Assembly (NCBI GenBank): GCA_029582165.1
Contig: CM055886.1
Span: 19,798,169 to 19,862,168 of the forward strand
Origin: Portulaca oleracea
Taxonomy: Eukaryota > Streptophyta > Magnoliopsida > Caryophyllales > Portulacaceae
DNA: 64,000 bases
Direction of reading: 5' to 3'
The translations under genes were made by a program, and so were the position numbers. This document shows positions 54,968-64,000 of the stretch, in pieces. Position 1 is the stretch's first letter. Each line of letters begins with the position of its first letter. The notes under the pieces were generated by a model. That model was not told the DNA's origin. It ran no database searches and was given only the letters and a program-made list of their open reading frames with translations.

Positions 54968-57061
54968 TTAAACAACTCGTCCCTTGTTGGACTTATGGGG
55001 CAAGTACAGAAGATTGAACTCTGGAAGCATGACCACCCATCGAGCAATGCGGTTGTTGATGGTAGGTTGCTCCATGATAAACTTAATGGGATTATTCTCA
55101 GCTATGACATATACAGTATGTGAAAGCATGTATTGTCTTAACTTCTTGGTGGCCCATACAAGCGCAAGAGCCATTTTCTCTATGTCTGCATATCGACTTT
55201 CGTAGTCCAAGAATTTCTTGCTCAAGTAGTAGATGGCGCTCTCTTGACCTTTAACCTTCTGAGCTAGCATAGCCCTCATTGCAGAGCTAGTCACGGTAAG
55301 GTAAAGGAGTAGAGGCTCATCTGGTACCGGCGGCATGAGGACTGGAGGATGTTGCAAATATTCCTTGATTTTGTCGAAGGCCGCTTGACATTGATCGTCC
55401 CATTCTATTTTGCATCCTTTCTTTAGTTTCTTGAACAAAGGTTCACACGTCATGGTGAGCTTTGAGATGAACCTGCTGATATATTGGACTCGTCCTAGGA
55501 AACCCCTTATCTCTTTTTCTGTCCTAGGTGGCTGTAACTCTTGGATAGCCTTTATCTTCGAAGGATCAACTTTAATGCCTCGTTGGCAAACCACATAGCC
55601 TAGCAGCTTCTCAGAAGTGACACCGAAGGTGCACTTTGCTGGGTTAAGTCGCATTTTGTATTTGCGAAGTCGGAGGAAAAACTTACGAAGGTTAGGAATG
55701 TGCCCTTCCCTTGTTTTGGACTTTATGATCATGTCATCCACATAAACCTCTACCTCTATATGCATCATATCATGAAGTAGGGTGTTGGCTGTCCGTTGGT
55801 ATGTTGCCCCAGCATTGTTGAGACCAAAAGGCATTACCACATAAAAGTATGTTCCCCATGGTGTAGTGAATGAGGTTTTCTCTATGTCTTCTTCCACCAT
55901 TTCGATTTGGTTATAACCTACATATCCATCCATAAAGGATAGTAGCTCATGTCCGCAAGTGTTATCCACTAATACGTCGATATGTGGTAATGGGAAACTA
56001 TCCTTGGGACTAGCTTTGTTGAGGTCTCGAAAATCTACGCACATGCGCACCTTCCCATCTTTCTTGGGTACTTGGACAATGTTAGCAATCCACTCTGGGT
56101 ATTGGACTGCTTTGATGAAGTTAGCGTTAAGCTGCTTGATCACCTCTTCCTCGATCTTCTTAGCCCATTCAGGCTTGATCCTTCTAGCCTTTTGTCGAAC
56201 CGGCTTCGCATTAGGAAGCAAAGGTATAATATGTTCAGCAATTTCCCTGTCAATCCCAAACATGTCCTCGTATGACCATGCGAATACATCTACAAATTCC
56301 TTGAGAAGCTCCGTGAATGCTACCCGTTCTTCTGCTGTGAGCGAGCTACCTAACTTCAATTCCCGAGGTTGTACTTCTGTGCCCACATCTATGGTGATGG
56401 TGTCTTCCAACACCGCTATTTTATGCTCATGTTCATTAGAAAATTCTTTTAAGGGTTCATTAAATTCCAGATTATTATTGGCGCAGCAGCTCAGGGAAGA
56501 GGGGAAAGAAGAATCAGAGTAAGCAGAAAGGTTCATTTTATTGAATGCAGAAAGAAATACATCGCCAGTAGACTCAAGAGCAGACTCACTTGACTGTAAA
56601 CCATTAAAACATGACTCTATGTCCTTAGGAACAGACTTTCCTACAGATAAAGCAAAATTATTCTCCTCAGCGTGGACCCAGGAGACCGCATTAACTCCTC
56701 CGTCTTCAGCAATCATGAGACTTGGATCAAAGCTTGGGTTAAACAGCGTAGCGACAACAACATCAACTTTAGACTTCTCCGGGGCAGCTTCTTGTCCAAA
56801 CAACATGCCAAAAATGCTGCTCCCAGCAAGATGAGTCCATTCCAATGGAGGCTGTTTGTCCCGAGCGGGAACAAAGACAGTAGCCATATTAATGAAGCAA
56901 TCATTGAAGACTTCTAATCCGGCGACTTGAACTCCTTTGTTCTTCAGATAGAATGGCTCAGGAAACCCATAATAGGGGAAGTCATCACCTTCCCTAATAA
57001 ACTGTCCATTCAGAGTGAGTGGATAGGGCTTCATCTGGAATAAAGTGGGAGGATTGTCCAT
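54968..57061 (-). CDS. Tat reverse transcriptase and RNase H
   Basis: The 697-codon open frame has an N-terminal linker specific to this lineage, then RT: ELLKEFVDVFAWSYEDMFGI, VRMCVDFRDLNKASPKDSFP, VMPFGLNNAGATYQR and EVEVYVDDMIIKSKTREGH with both catalytic Asp. The following RNase H region (AIYYLSKKFLDYESRYADIE, YVIAENNPIKFIM) has lost typical catalytic residues, as is common where a second RNase H is present. It ends at a stop before the aRNH. It is part of a broken polyprotein; the ATG given is simply the first in frame. Confidence 0.85.
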   Translation of the reverse strand: MDNPPTLFQMKPYPLTLNGQFIREGDDFPYYGFPEPFYLKNKGVQVAGLEVFNDCFINMATVFVPARDKQPPLEWTHLAGSSIFGMLFGQEAAPEKSKVDVVVATLFNPSFDPSLMIAEDGGVNAVSWVHAEENNFALSVGKSVPKDIESCFNGLQSSESALESTGDVFLSAFNKMNLSAYSDSSFPSSLSCCANNNLEFNEPLKEFSNEHEHKIAVLEDTITIDVGTEVQPRELKLGSSLTAEERVAFTELLKEFVDVFAWSYEDMFGIDREIAEHIIPLLPNAKPVRQKARRIKPEWAKKIEEEVIKQLNANFIKAVQYPEWIANIVQVPKKDGKVRMCVDFRDLNKASPKDSFPLPHIDVLVDNTCGHELLSFMDGYVGYNQIEMVEEDIEKTSFTTPWGTYFYVVMPFGLNNAGATYQRTANTLLHDMMHIEVEVYVDDMIIKSKTREGHIPNLRKFFLRLRKYKMRLNPAKCTFGVTSEKLLGYVVCQRGIKVDPSKIKAIQELQPPRTEKEIRGFLGRVQYISRFISKLTMTCEPLFKKLKKGCKIEWDDQCQAAFDKIKEYLQHPPVLMPPVPDEPLLLYLTVTSSAMRAMLAQKVKGQESAIYYLSKKFLDYESRYADIEKMALALVWATKKLRQYMLSHTVYVIAENNPIKFIMEQPTINNRIARWVVMLPEFNLLYLPHKSNKGRVV

Positions 57062-57433
57062 TCTCTTCTATTCAACGATAGCCATTTTAGCGAACCTGAC
57101 CTCCTTCTCAGTTGGTTTGTACCCTAAGCCAAATCTTCCCTTTTGCTTAAAGGTCTTGAATACAGGAGGGATTTTATTCTTCGGATTCCTCCCTAGCAGC
57201 ATTCTAGGGAAATATCCTTGTTTCTTGAGCATAGCATGTACCTTGGGATTTGAATCGGGATCGAAGTCAAAAGGTGCTTCATCCTTGCTCATCATTGCCA
57301 CGAGCTCAAAATTGTGGAGTTCTTCGTCCATTGAGTTGTGCTCTACCTCAAGAGTTGACTGTTTAGGAGTGAAAACAGCATTGATAGATTCGCCTGAGAT
57401 AGTGATCACTTGGCCTTGAACCAACATTTTCAC
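57062..57433 (-). pseudogene. Tat linker between protease and RT
   Basis: The frame begins at the end of the protease (KMLVQGQVITISGESINAVF) and continues with FELVAMMSKDEAPFDF and LKKQGYFPRMLLGRNPKNKI, conserved between protease and RT in this lineage. It stops just before the RT frame, in a different register. Confidence 0.75.
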
Positions 57434-57894
57434 CTTATGATGTAAGGTGGATGCTATAACATTACACTTGGGAAGCCATGGCCTCCCTAGTAGAAAATTG
57501 AAAGAGGCTGGAATAGTACCACGAACTCCACATTTCGAGTGACGCTACCGGTAGTAATGGGCAACACCACATATCCGACAGACTTCCAGAGTGAATTGTC
57601 ATAAGCCCTGAGTTGTACACCATTTTGAGCCAAGTGTTATTGTCATACTCCCAATTTCTGTGCCGTCCTCCAAGGGCACACGTTTACAGCCGAACCATTG
57701 TCCACCAAAACCAATGAAATAGTTTTGTTGGAACATTGCACCGTGAGGTATAGGGCTTTGTTGTGAGATGCCCCTCCCTGAGGTAGATCTTCAATGCCAA
57801 AGGTGATCATCTCTTGCTGGGTAGCCACATGAGCAACCAAAGTTTCAGGAGTAGTTGTAGGTGATACCGTGACTGCTGTAAAGGCATCTAACAT
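57434..57894 (-). pseudogene. Tat aspartic protease
   Basis: The frame 57894-57643 ends with LVLVDNGSAVNVCPW, the D-x-G catalytic loop in its usual Tat form (VDNGSA). The rest of the protease, SFNFLLGRPWLPKCN, is in other frames down to about 57440. Roles: cleavage of the element polyprotein. Confidence 0.85.
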
Positions 57895-57930
57895 CTTTTG
57901 CCTATGAGCATGTGAAGTGCATATGAGTTG

Positions 57931-58599
57931 TCAGATGGTGACCTCAGCCATAGTCTTTTTGAGTTGAGAAAGAAGAAGGTCTTTAGGAGAGGTCTGATTG
58001 TCATCACCAGTTGTTGGTATAGGGTTAGGAATGGCCACGGGGATGGTGGTATTCCTGTTATTGTTGTGACGGTCAGACCGAGTAAAGAATGTTACGTCAT
58101 TTGGTTCGTCTTTCTCCATCCATTCTGTCTCAGAATGCTCGTGCTCATTATCCTCATCACTATCCCAAATACCATGGATGGATAAACCTTCGGGGAACCC
58201 AACTATCTCGGGGATAGGTTGCCCTGTTTCTACAATGAAAGTAGAGGGGTCGAAGATGAAATCCCCACATAAAATAGCATTTGCATGCTCTGGCATAGGA
58301 TTACTTTGATTGTTTGGTTTCTTAGCGGCTTTCGGCATTGGTAGCGTCCGGACCCTTATCATATCTTCTATCTTGTTCCTTAGAGTCCAAAATTTCTCAG
58401 TGTCATGGTCTCGGCACCGGTGATAGCGGCAAAATTGGTTGGCGTCCCAATTTTTGCCCTTGATTTCTTGCTCTTCCTTCGGTAAGGGCAAAACCAGAAT
58501 ACCTTTCTTGACTAGACGGTCGAGAGCCTGAGAGTAAGGAACATCCAATGGTGTATAAGTCTCATATTTCGGTATGTAAGGCCCCTTGCGCTGGATAGA
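57931..58599 (-). pseudogene. Tat gag C-terminal part with zinc-knuckle-like motif
   Basis: The frame from 58548 reads MDVPYSQALDRLVKKGILVL, then FCRYHRCRDHDTEKFWTLRN. The usual second Cys of the C-x2-H-x4..H-x4-C Tat motif is Trp here. An acidic linker follows to TMAEVTI. It continues gag across the element inserted at 58605-60881: METK then joins SIQRKGPYIPKYE. Confidence 0.8.
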
Positions 58600-58604
58600 C
58601 TTAG

Positions 58605-60881
58605 TGTAAAACCTCGAAAAATGCTATTGTGTTACCGTTAAAATTTCTGACGTGCGTTACTTTCCGTTTGTTTACATGAGTTGTTATCAAATGGAGCTAT
58701 TAGGAACGCGAGTGAGTTCGTTAGAATTTTTAGAGTCTTAAAAATATCAGTTAAAGACTTTTTGGGTATCGGTTAAAATTAATTGGGATCAGTTTGTAAA
58801 AATTGTTTAAGGAAAGGTGTTGTTTTAGGAAAAGATTAATTTTGGAAGGGTGTTACTAACACCTAGGTTTAATTTGTACTAATTTTACCCTAATTTCTCT
58901 CTCTATAAAATATGGAAATGAATAAGTTGACTGTTGAAAATCTTTTGTGAAATGTTGATTTGTTTTACCCCTTCCCTCAAAAGTATTGAAATGAATTGTA
59001 TAATGGTTTTAGACTGTTAGGGGTAGACATTATTGAGGTTTCCCCCCCTCATGTTTTTGAATGTTTTGTTTTCAGGTGAAGATCAATTATGTGAAGGGGA
59101 AGGGCATTAGAGTGAGGACGTTGGAGTTAGAAGTTTGAGAATAAAGTTTGGTTTATGTTTAGACTTGAAGTTTAGTAAATGTTGAGTTTATGTTGTTCTA
59201 GAATTCGAAGTTCTTTTCGTTGTTAATTTGAAGTAAACAGTTATCGCTTGTTGTTAGTTTCCCTTTCTTGCCTTGTATCTCTTCGGAGGTACGGCAGTAA
59301 CGCCCAAGTAAATAAAATGAGAAAGAAAAAAAATGAGACTTCCGCTGTTAATGTTAGTCAACGTTTAGTTTTGACCGTTAAGTTTAGATCTGAAATTCCG
59401 GGGCGTTACAGAATGGTATCAGAGCTCTGGGTTACGACCTGGTAGCTCTTAAGGTCTATTAGGTTTTTAGTTAGAGCTTAGGATGCTACGTTCGGAGTGA
59501 TGAGTGTAGGATGGGGGAATGGGGTGTGTGTCTCTTTCCTGGTTATCTTTTGTGTTATAAGTGCATGCTTGATCGTTTTTGACATTTGTTGGACAACATA
59601 CAGCTGCCATTGCTATGAGCACCCGACTCTAGCCTCTCTGGATGATCTAAACCATGAGGAGGGAAAGGAATATAGCCCCGAGGAGGGCTTGGAACTAGAA
59701 GAAGACCCCGATGAGGAGTCGGAGGTGGAGAGAAGACCCGACCTATGAGGAGCAGCTGCTAGGGATTCTAGATTATGAGGAAAAGAAACTTCAAAGAAAT
59801 ATCGTCCTTCTAGTAAAAGTGTGATGGGAGAACCATGCCACAATCGAAACCATTTATGAAGCTGAGGAGGAGATTGGATTGAGGTACCCACACCTATACA
59901 ATACATAAGGCATGTTGAGTTTCGAGGACAAAACTCTTTTGAAGATTGTAATGATGTAAAACCCCGAGTTCTGGTTAAGATAACCGTTAGTTCCGTCAGA
60001 AGAATCGCTAAGTAAGAATTTAAGTTTCGAGGACGAAACTTCTTTTAAGGGGGTAATGATGTAAAACCCCAAAAAATGCTATTGTGTTACCGTTAAAATT
60101 TCTGACATGCGTTACTTTCCGTTTGTTTATATGAGTTGTTATCACACGGAGCTATTAGGAACGCGAGTGAGTTCGTTAGAATTTTTAGAGTCTTAAAAAT
60201 ATCAGTTAGAGACATTTTGGGTATCGGTTAAAATTAATTGGGATCAGTTTGTAAAAACTGTTTAAGGAAAGGTGTTGTTTTAGGAAAAAATTAATTTTGG
60301 AAGGGTGTTACTAACACCTAGGTTTAATTTTTACTAATTTTATCCTAATTTCTCTCTCTATAAAATATGGAAATGAATAAGTTGACTGTTGAAAACCTTT
60401 TGTGAAATGTTGAACTGTTTTACCCCTTCCATCAAAAGTATTGAATTGAATTGTATAATGGTTTTAGACTGTTAGGGGTAGACATTATTGAGGTTCCCCC
60501 CCCCCCCCCCCCCCCCCCCAATGTTTTTGAATGTTTTGTTTTCAGGTGAAGATCAATTATGTGAAGGAGAAGGGCATTAGAGTGAGGACGTTGGAGTTAG
60601 AAGTTTGAGAATAAAGTTTGGTTTATGTTTAGACTTGAAGTTTAGTAAATGTTGAGTTTATGTTGTTCTAGAATTCGAAGTTCTTTTCGTTGTTAATTTG
60701 AAGTAAACAGTTATCGCTTGTTGTTAGTTTCCCTTTCTTGCCTTGTATCTTTTCTGAGGTACGGCAGTAACGCCCAAGTAAATAAAATGAGAAAGAAATA
60801 AAAATGAGACTTCCGCTGTTAATGTTAGTCAACGTTTGATTTTGACTATTAAGTTTAGATCTGAAATTCCGGGGCATTACA
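58605..60881 (+). mobile_element. Non-autonomous LTR element in Tat gag
   Basis: The 2,277-bp element has LTRs 58605-59410 and 60060-60881 (TGTAAAACC...GCGTTACA), an initiator-Met PBS (TGGTATCAGAGCTCTGG, about 59414) and only about 650 bp inside. Flanks CTTAG (58600-58604) and GTTAG (60882-60886) agree at 4 of 5. The interior shows GAGGACGAAACTTCTTTTAA and a polypurine tract, as in chromovirus 3' ends, so it is probably a deletion derivative of a chromovirus. The 83-codon acidic frame at 59497-59748 is not recognised. Confidence 0.85.
60060..60881 (+). repeat. 3' LTR of the non-autonomous element with (C)24
   Basis: It matches the 5' LTR except for small changes. A run of 24 C (60496-60519) replaces a mere seven C in the 5' LTR. 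Confidence 0.85.
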
Positions 60882-60886
60882 GTTAG

Positions 60887-61973
60887 TCTCCATAATTTTA
60901 GGAGGGTGGCTAGCTGCACTAGTAGCACTCCTGTCGGAGCTGGACCCTTTCCATCCAGGTGAAGTTGTCTTATCATTTTGCATAGCTTCTAATTGGACAC
61001 AGATGTCCTTCAAGTAATCAAAATCATTGACGACATGATACCCCAAGTGCTTGGATAGGCTGCTCTTGAGTCCTTGCTTAAAGGTAGATAACTGTACACG
61101 AAGAGGAATTGTCTCGTTGATGTGGGACAATTTCGTATGCCACCTCTTAAAGTAATCCATAAAGGACTCATCATCCCGCTTCTTCATGGCGGTTAGATCA
61201 TCCACTGTAGCTTGTTTCTTCTGGATGCGTGTGTAGTGGTGGATGAAAGCCTTGAACAATTTAGTCTAGCTGGCTTTGATTTGGGGTGACAGAGCGTGAT
61301 ACCATACTTTCGCTTCTCCATCTAGGGTGGATGGGAAGACAGCAGAGTATAGGTCAGCATCAATTCGATTTAAGGGTGCCAACCTCAAGAACTCCTCCAC
61401 ATGATGAATAGGGTTCTCAGAAGGTTTGAACCTAATATTCGGCACTTCAACTTTGTCAGCTATCTTCAAAGTTGGCTGAACAGGTTATGGAACCTCTAAG
61501 TACTTGTCAGCAAAAGCCGGAACAGAGCTCATTGCCTTGGTAAGGCTTTCTAACTTCTGCTCAAGAGCTTTAACAGTGGGATCCCTTGTAGACTTTTCAG
61601 GCGTGTTAACCTTAGCCTTAGATATCCCTGTTCCTCCAGAATCTGGGGATATCTTGATGATTTCAGGATCAGATTCATATCCATGCATTTCTTCATCATC
61701 TTCTTCAGCATTCAACCCTAACTTGGTGTTGATCTTAGTGATGGCTTGCAGCATGCCATCCATCACCTGTTGTTGTTCATTCAGCCTTTTGCCCATCTTC
61801 TGTTCCTGCTCTAGGGAATTAGCGAAGACCAGACCCTGCATCTTGGTGTAGAGTTCGTCCAAATGCTTCGTGATGTTAGCTTCAGTGCTTTGAACCGGGA
61901 TCTCTTGGAATTGTTCTCCAGACATGGTGCTGTCGCTAGTTGCCGATGGATCGTAATGTGGGTTTGGAATCAA
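60887..61973 (-). pseudogene. Tat gag N-terminal and capsid part
   Basis: Three consecutive same-frame segments start at 61973 (MIPNPHYDPSATSDSTMSGE). They give EVPNIRFKPSENPIHHVEEF, STLDGEAKVWYHALSPQ and MKKRDDESFMDYFKRWHTKL, the Retrotrans_gag core. Two in-frame stops, after KYLEVP and after IKAS, break it. The end, HPPKIMETN, meets the inserted element at 60881. Role: structural capsid. Confidence 0.85.
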
Positions 61974-62535
61974 ACGACCAGTTCGCGGATCTCAAATGCG
62001 GGCTAGGAGTCGATCACCAATGATGCCTGCATGGAAATTCAAAGTTAGAACACTCAAAGACATACTCTGACACGTACTACCCGATGCATGCATGCCCTAG
62101 GAGACCTATATGATCCTAACTGACTCGACACATATATTCTGACACAAGAGACTCACCCACTTTCTGGGAGTGCATGACCTAACTCTATATGGACCTGTGG
62201 ACTAAACATTATAAAGGGCCGCACAAAGCCAAACATAGCGAGCGAGTCATAAACCGATAGGCTCTAGTCAGTGTTCCTCAATTTGGATGGGCCTAATCCA
62301 CAGGCCGACCGTAGTGTGCATCACACAAGTAGTGGCCTACCCGCTCTCGAGGGAATCACCTAGGTATAACTTAACCGTCGCCTTTGTGCTAACGTGTCAA
62401 AAGACGCGATTAGTAGCCCGGTATGCAAAGGATGCCTATAAAGAATTATAAAATCGCGAAACAAATCAACTTCTCCCTTTTACAATTTCAATTTAATTCG
62501 ATTTTTTCAAGTTTTACTCTCTTTTTAAGTTTAAG
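61974..62535 (-). other. Tat 5' leader
   Basis: About 560 bp between primer-binding site and gag. It contains no long open frame, so there is no extra ORF upstream of gag as in Ogre elements. Confidence 0.6.
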
Positions 62536-62553
62536 TCCCCAGTGGAGTCGCCA
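62536..62553 (-). other. Tat primer-binding site
   Basis: On the minus strand TGGCGACTCCACTGGGGA stands three bases after the 5' LTR. It is the PBS typical of Tat/Ogre elements, usually assigned to tRNA-Arg. Confidence 0.85.
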
Positions 62554-62556
62554 ATC

Positions 62557-64000
62557 TGTAGGACCTCGGGAAAAGCGAACACTTTTCTCCGTGATGCGCT
62601 ACTTAATAATCGGGAGCCGACTAAGGTTGCTTAATCCTTAAATAAGGAGATATTTATTTTCGAAATTCATTTTCGGGGTGGTGAAATTTTATTTATTTTA
62701 CAAATCCGTTTTTTATTATATAAATACTTGAAACTACACCAAAATTATATTAAATATAACTTAAAATTGGCCCAACAGCAAATTCAGGCCCAAAAGAAAG
62801 CAACCGGACCGCCAAGAGCTGTCAAAACCCGCGCGGGTTTTGACAGTCCTTGGACTGGGCCGTCCGCTTTCCTTGGCAGAGAAAGTGGGTCAGAAACCAT
62901 AAAACCGGTGCGGGTTTTACCGTTTCATGGCCAATTTTCTCTCGGTTTAAACCTTGAATGTGATGAATGAGAAATGTTAATTCATGTTTAATTATTTTTA
63001 GTGTAAATTCAAATGTTAAATAATTAAACGGATTATAAAAAGAATAAAAGAGTCGTCAGCCGTAAGGAAATCGACAAACCGTAAAAATAATAAAAATAAC
63101 TCCGGTCTACGAAACCCGATTCTAAGCTCGGGGGTAAGGCTACGAACTCAAGAATTATTAGAATTCTTGAATTCGCCCGTTAGAAAACGGACTCTACTAA
63201 AATCGACATTAAATGAAAAAGAGAGAGGAGAAGTTTAATTGATTTCGAAACTTTATATTCTTAACATGCGTTATAAAACAAGATTTTTATTTACAAAATA
63301 TGCACAAGTAAAGAAGATGAAATATGAATTACATAATTAAGATAACAATAATGAAAGAAATGTAAAGGCGAACCTCGTTGGTTTAGGAGCCCGAATGCGC
63401 CGTTCGAAGATCTTGACCTTGCCTTGACTTGGTCAAATGGAAGGATGAGTATGAGAATGGTAGTAGGATAGTATGTGAATGATGATTTTGGTAGAGTTAG
63501 GGAATGGTAATATGAATATGAATGTAATAGAGAGAGTTTTGAGAGAGTGGATGTAGGATTATGATAATAGTAGAGTAAGGGTAGAATAATGGTGTAAGTT
63601 GGTGATAATTGGTCAAGAATGAATGGAATGGAGGGGGGTATTTATAGGTGGTGAAGGGTAGGTTTAGGAGGGAAATGGAGGGAAAATCAAGGGGACACAT
63701 CCCCATGATCATGTCATGCAAATCACGTAGTCAAGCCAAGAGGGTCAACTCACATGGTGCTAATATCATGGGATAATTGATCAAAAATGATTTTTGGCGC
63801 CCGATTATCAAATATAAAACCCGCGCGGGTTTTACATCATGTATACGTGGATCGCTGACGTCGGCATGGCCAAAACGGCGCGTTTTGGCGGAGATAACCC
63901 GCGCGGGTTTTGAATCCCGGGCCCGGCGCGCAGGGCCTGTCTCGGTCGGCGCCCTCTTCAAATAAAACCCGCGCGGGTTTTCTTTCTGGACTGGGCCGCT
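62557..64000 (-). repeat. Tat 5' LTR, incomplete at window end
   Basis: It matches 38323-39893 over 1,444 bp. It carries TATA-like TATTTATAGG near 63640 and five palindrome copies at 62824, 62901, 63816, 63895 and 63964. Another palindrome-like block, CCAAAACGGCGCGTTTTGG, stands near 63870. Confidence 0.85.

Larger units (their letters stand above)
38323..64000 (-). mobile_element. Tat-lineage Ty3/Gypsy element with antisense genes (runs off the window)
   Basis: The element lies on the minus strand: 5' LTR from 62557 rightward, PBS TGGCGACTCCACTGGGGA, gag, protease, RT, RNase H, an extra archaeal-type RNase H, integrase, antisense genes, polypurine tract (AAAGTGGGGGCTCTT) and 3' LTR 38323-39893. 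The second RNase H and this PBS mark the Tat/Ogre lineage. Two other elements are inserted in it. Several stops and frameshifts make it inactive. From the 3' LTR length, the right edge should lie roughly 130 bp past the window. Confidence 0.85.

Noticed and set aside
59497..59748. 83-codon acidic frame inside the non-autonomous LTR element as a new gene
   Set aside because: It is short, lies between PBS and polypurine tract, and is more likely a remnant of the parent element's coding region.
38586..63981. CRISPR array interpretation of the repeated palindromes
   Set aside because: Spacing is irregular (tens of bp to kilobases), the repeats are too short, and the sequence is plant nuclear DNA.
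62824..63981. KTRAGF-like peptides recurring in several frames as a protein motif
   Set aside because: They are translations of the palindromic DNA repeat in LTRs and introns and fall in different, unrelated frames.

Overview
This is a plant nuclear sequence, almost certainly from a flowering plant with a large, retrotransposon-rich genome. The evidence is plant-type Ty1/Copia and Ty3/Gypsy elements with tRNA primer-binding sites, Stowaway, Harbinger, MULE-like and CACTA elements, a plant pararetrovirus relic, and CYP71-clan cytochrome P450 exons with the usual single intron position. No intact host gene is visible. I cannot name the species.

Region 1 (1-15.7 kb) is an old host segment. It holds a LINE scrap, about ten MITEs, an intact-looking exon 1 of a CYP71/CYP83-like P450 (minus strand, 5434-6330), an upstream duplicated segment broken by a MULE-like MITE and a CACTA-like insertion, a decayed pararetrovirus relic (about 11-13.5 kb) and Gypsy LTR ends.

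Region 2 (15.7-23.6 kb) is exon 2 of a P450 on the minus strand. It is cut by a 6.1-kb Copia element (TSD CAAAA) and by a 559-bp MULE-like MITE (TSD ATCATCCTCC). Removing both with one TSD copy each restores the local reading, but the exon also has frameshifts and a stop in the haem-binding loop, so it is a pseudogene. Its exon 1 is not in the expected upstream position.

Region 3 (23.6-35 kb) is a LINE on the plus strand, split by a 7.7-kb Gypsy element that has gag and protease but no polymerase (TSD GATAC) and by a 1.8-kb internally deleted Copia (TSD AGATC).

Region 4 (35-64 kb) is a nest. A MULE-like MITE next to the LINE is interrupted by a deleted chromovirus (A). Chromovirus A is interrupted by a very large Tat-lineage Gypsy element on the minus strand (38323 to beyond 64000). 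The Tat element is interrupted by a nearly intact chromovirus (B, 46985-53306) in its integrase and by a 2.3-kb non-autonomous element in its gag. Between integrase and 3' LTR the Tat element carries two antisense, intron-containing genes, one like plant mobile domain (PMD) proteins and one like DUF7745 proteins.

The most unusual signal is a palindrome of the form AAAACCCGCGCGGGTTTT. It occurs about 17 times, only in the Tat LTRs and in introns or spacers of its antisense gene region, including one copy with matching changes in both arms. LTR divergence judged by eye agrees with the nesting order: Tat LTRs differ by several percent, chromovirus B LTRs by about 2 percent.
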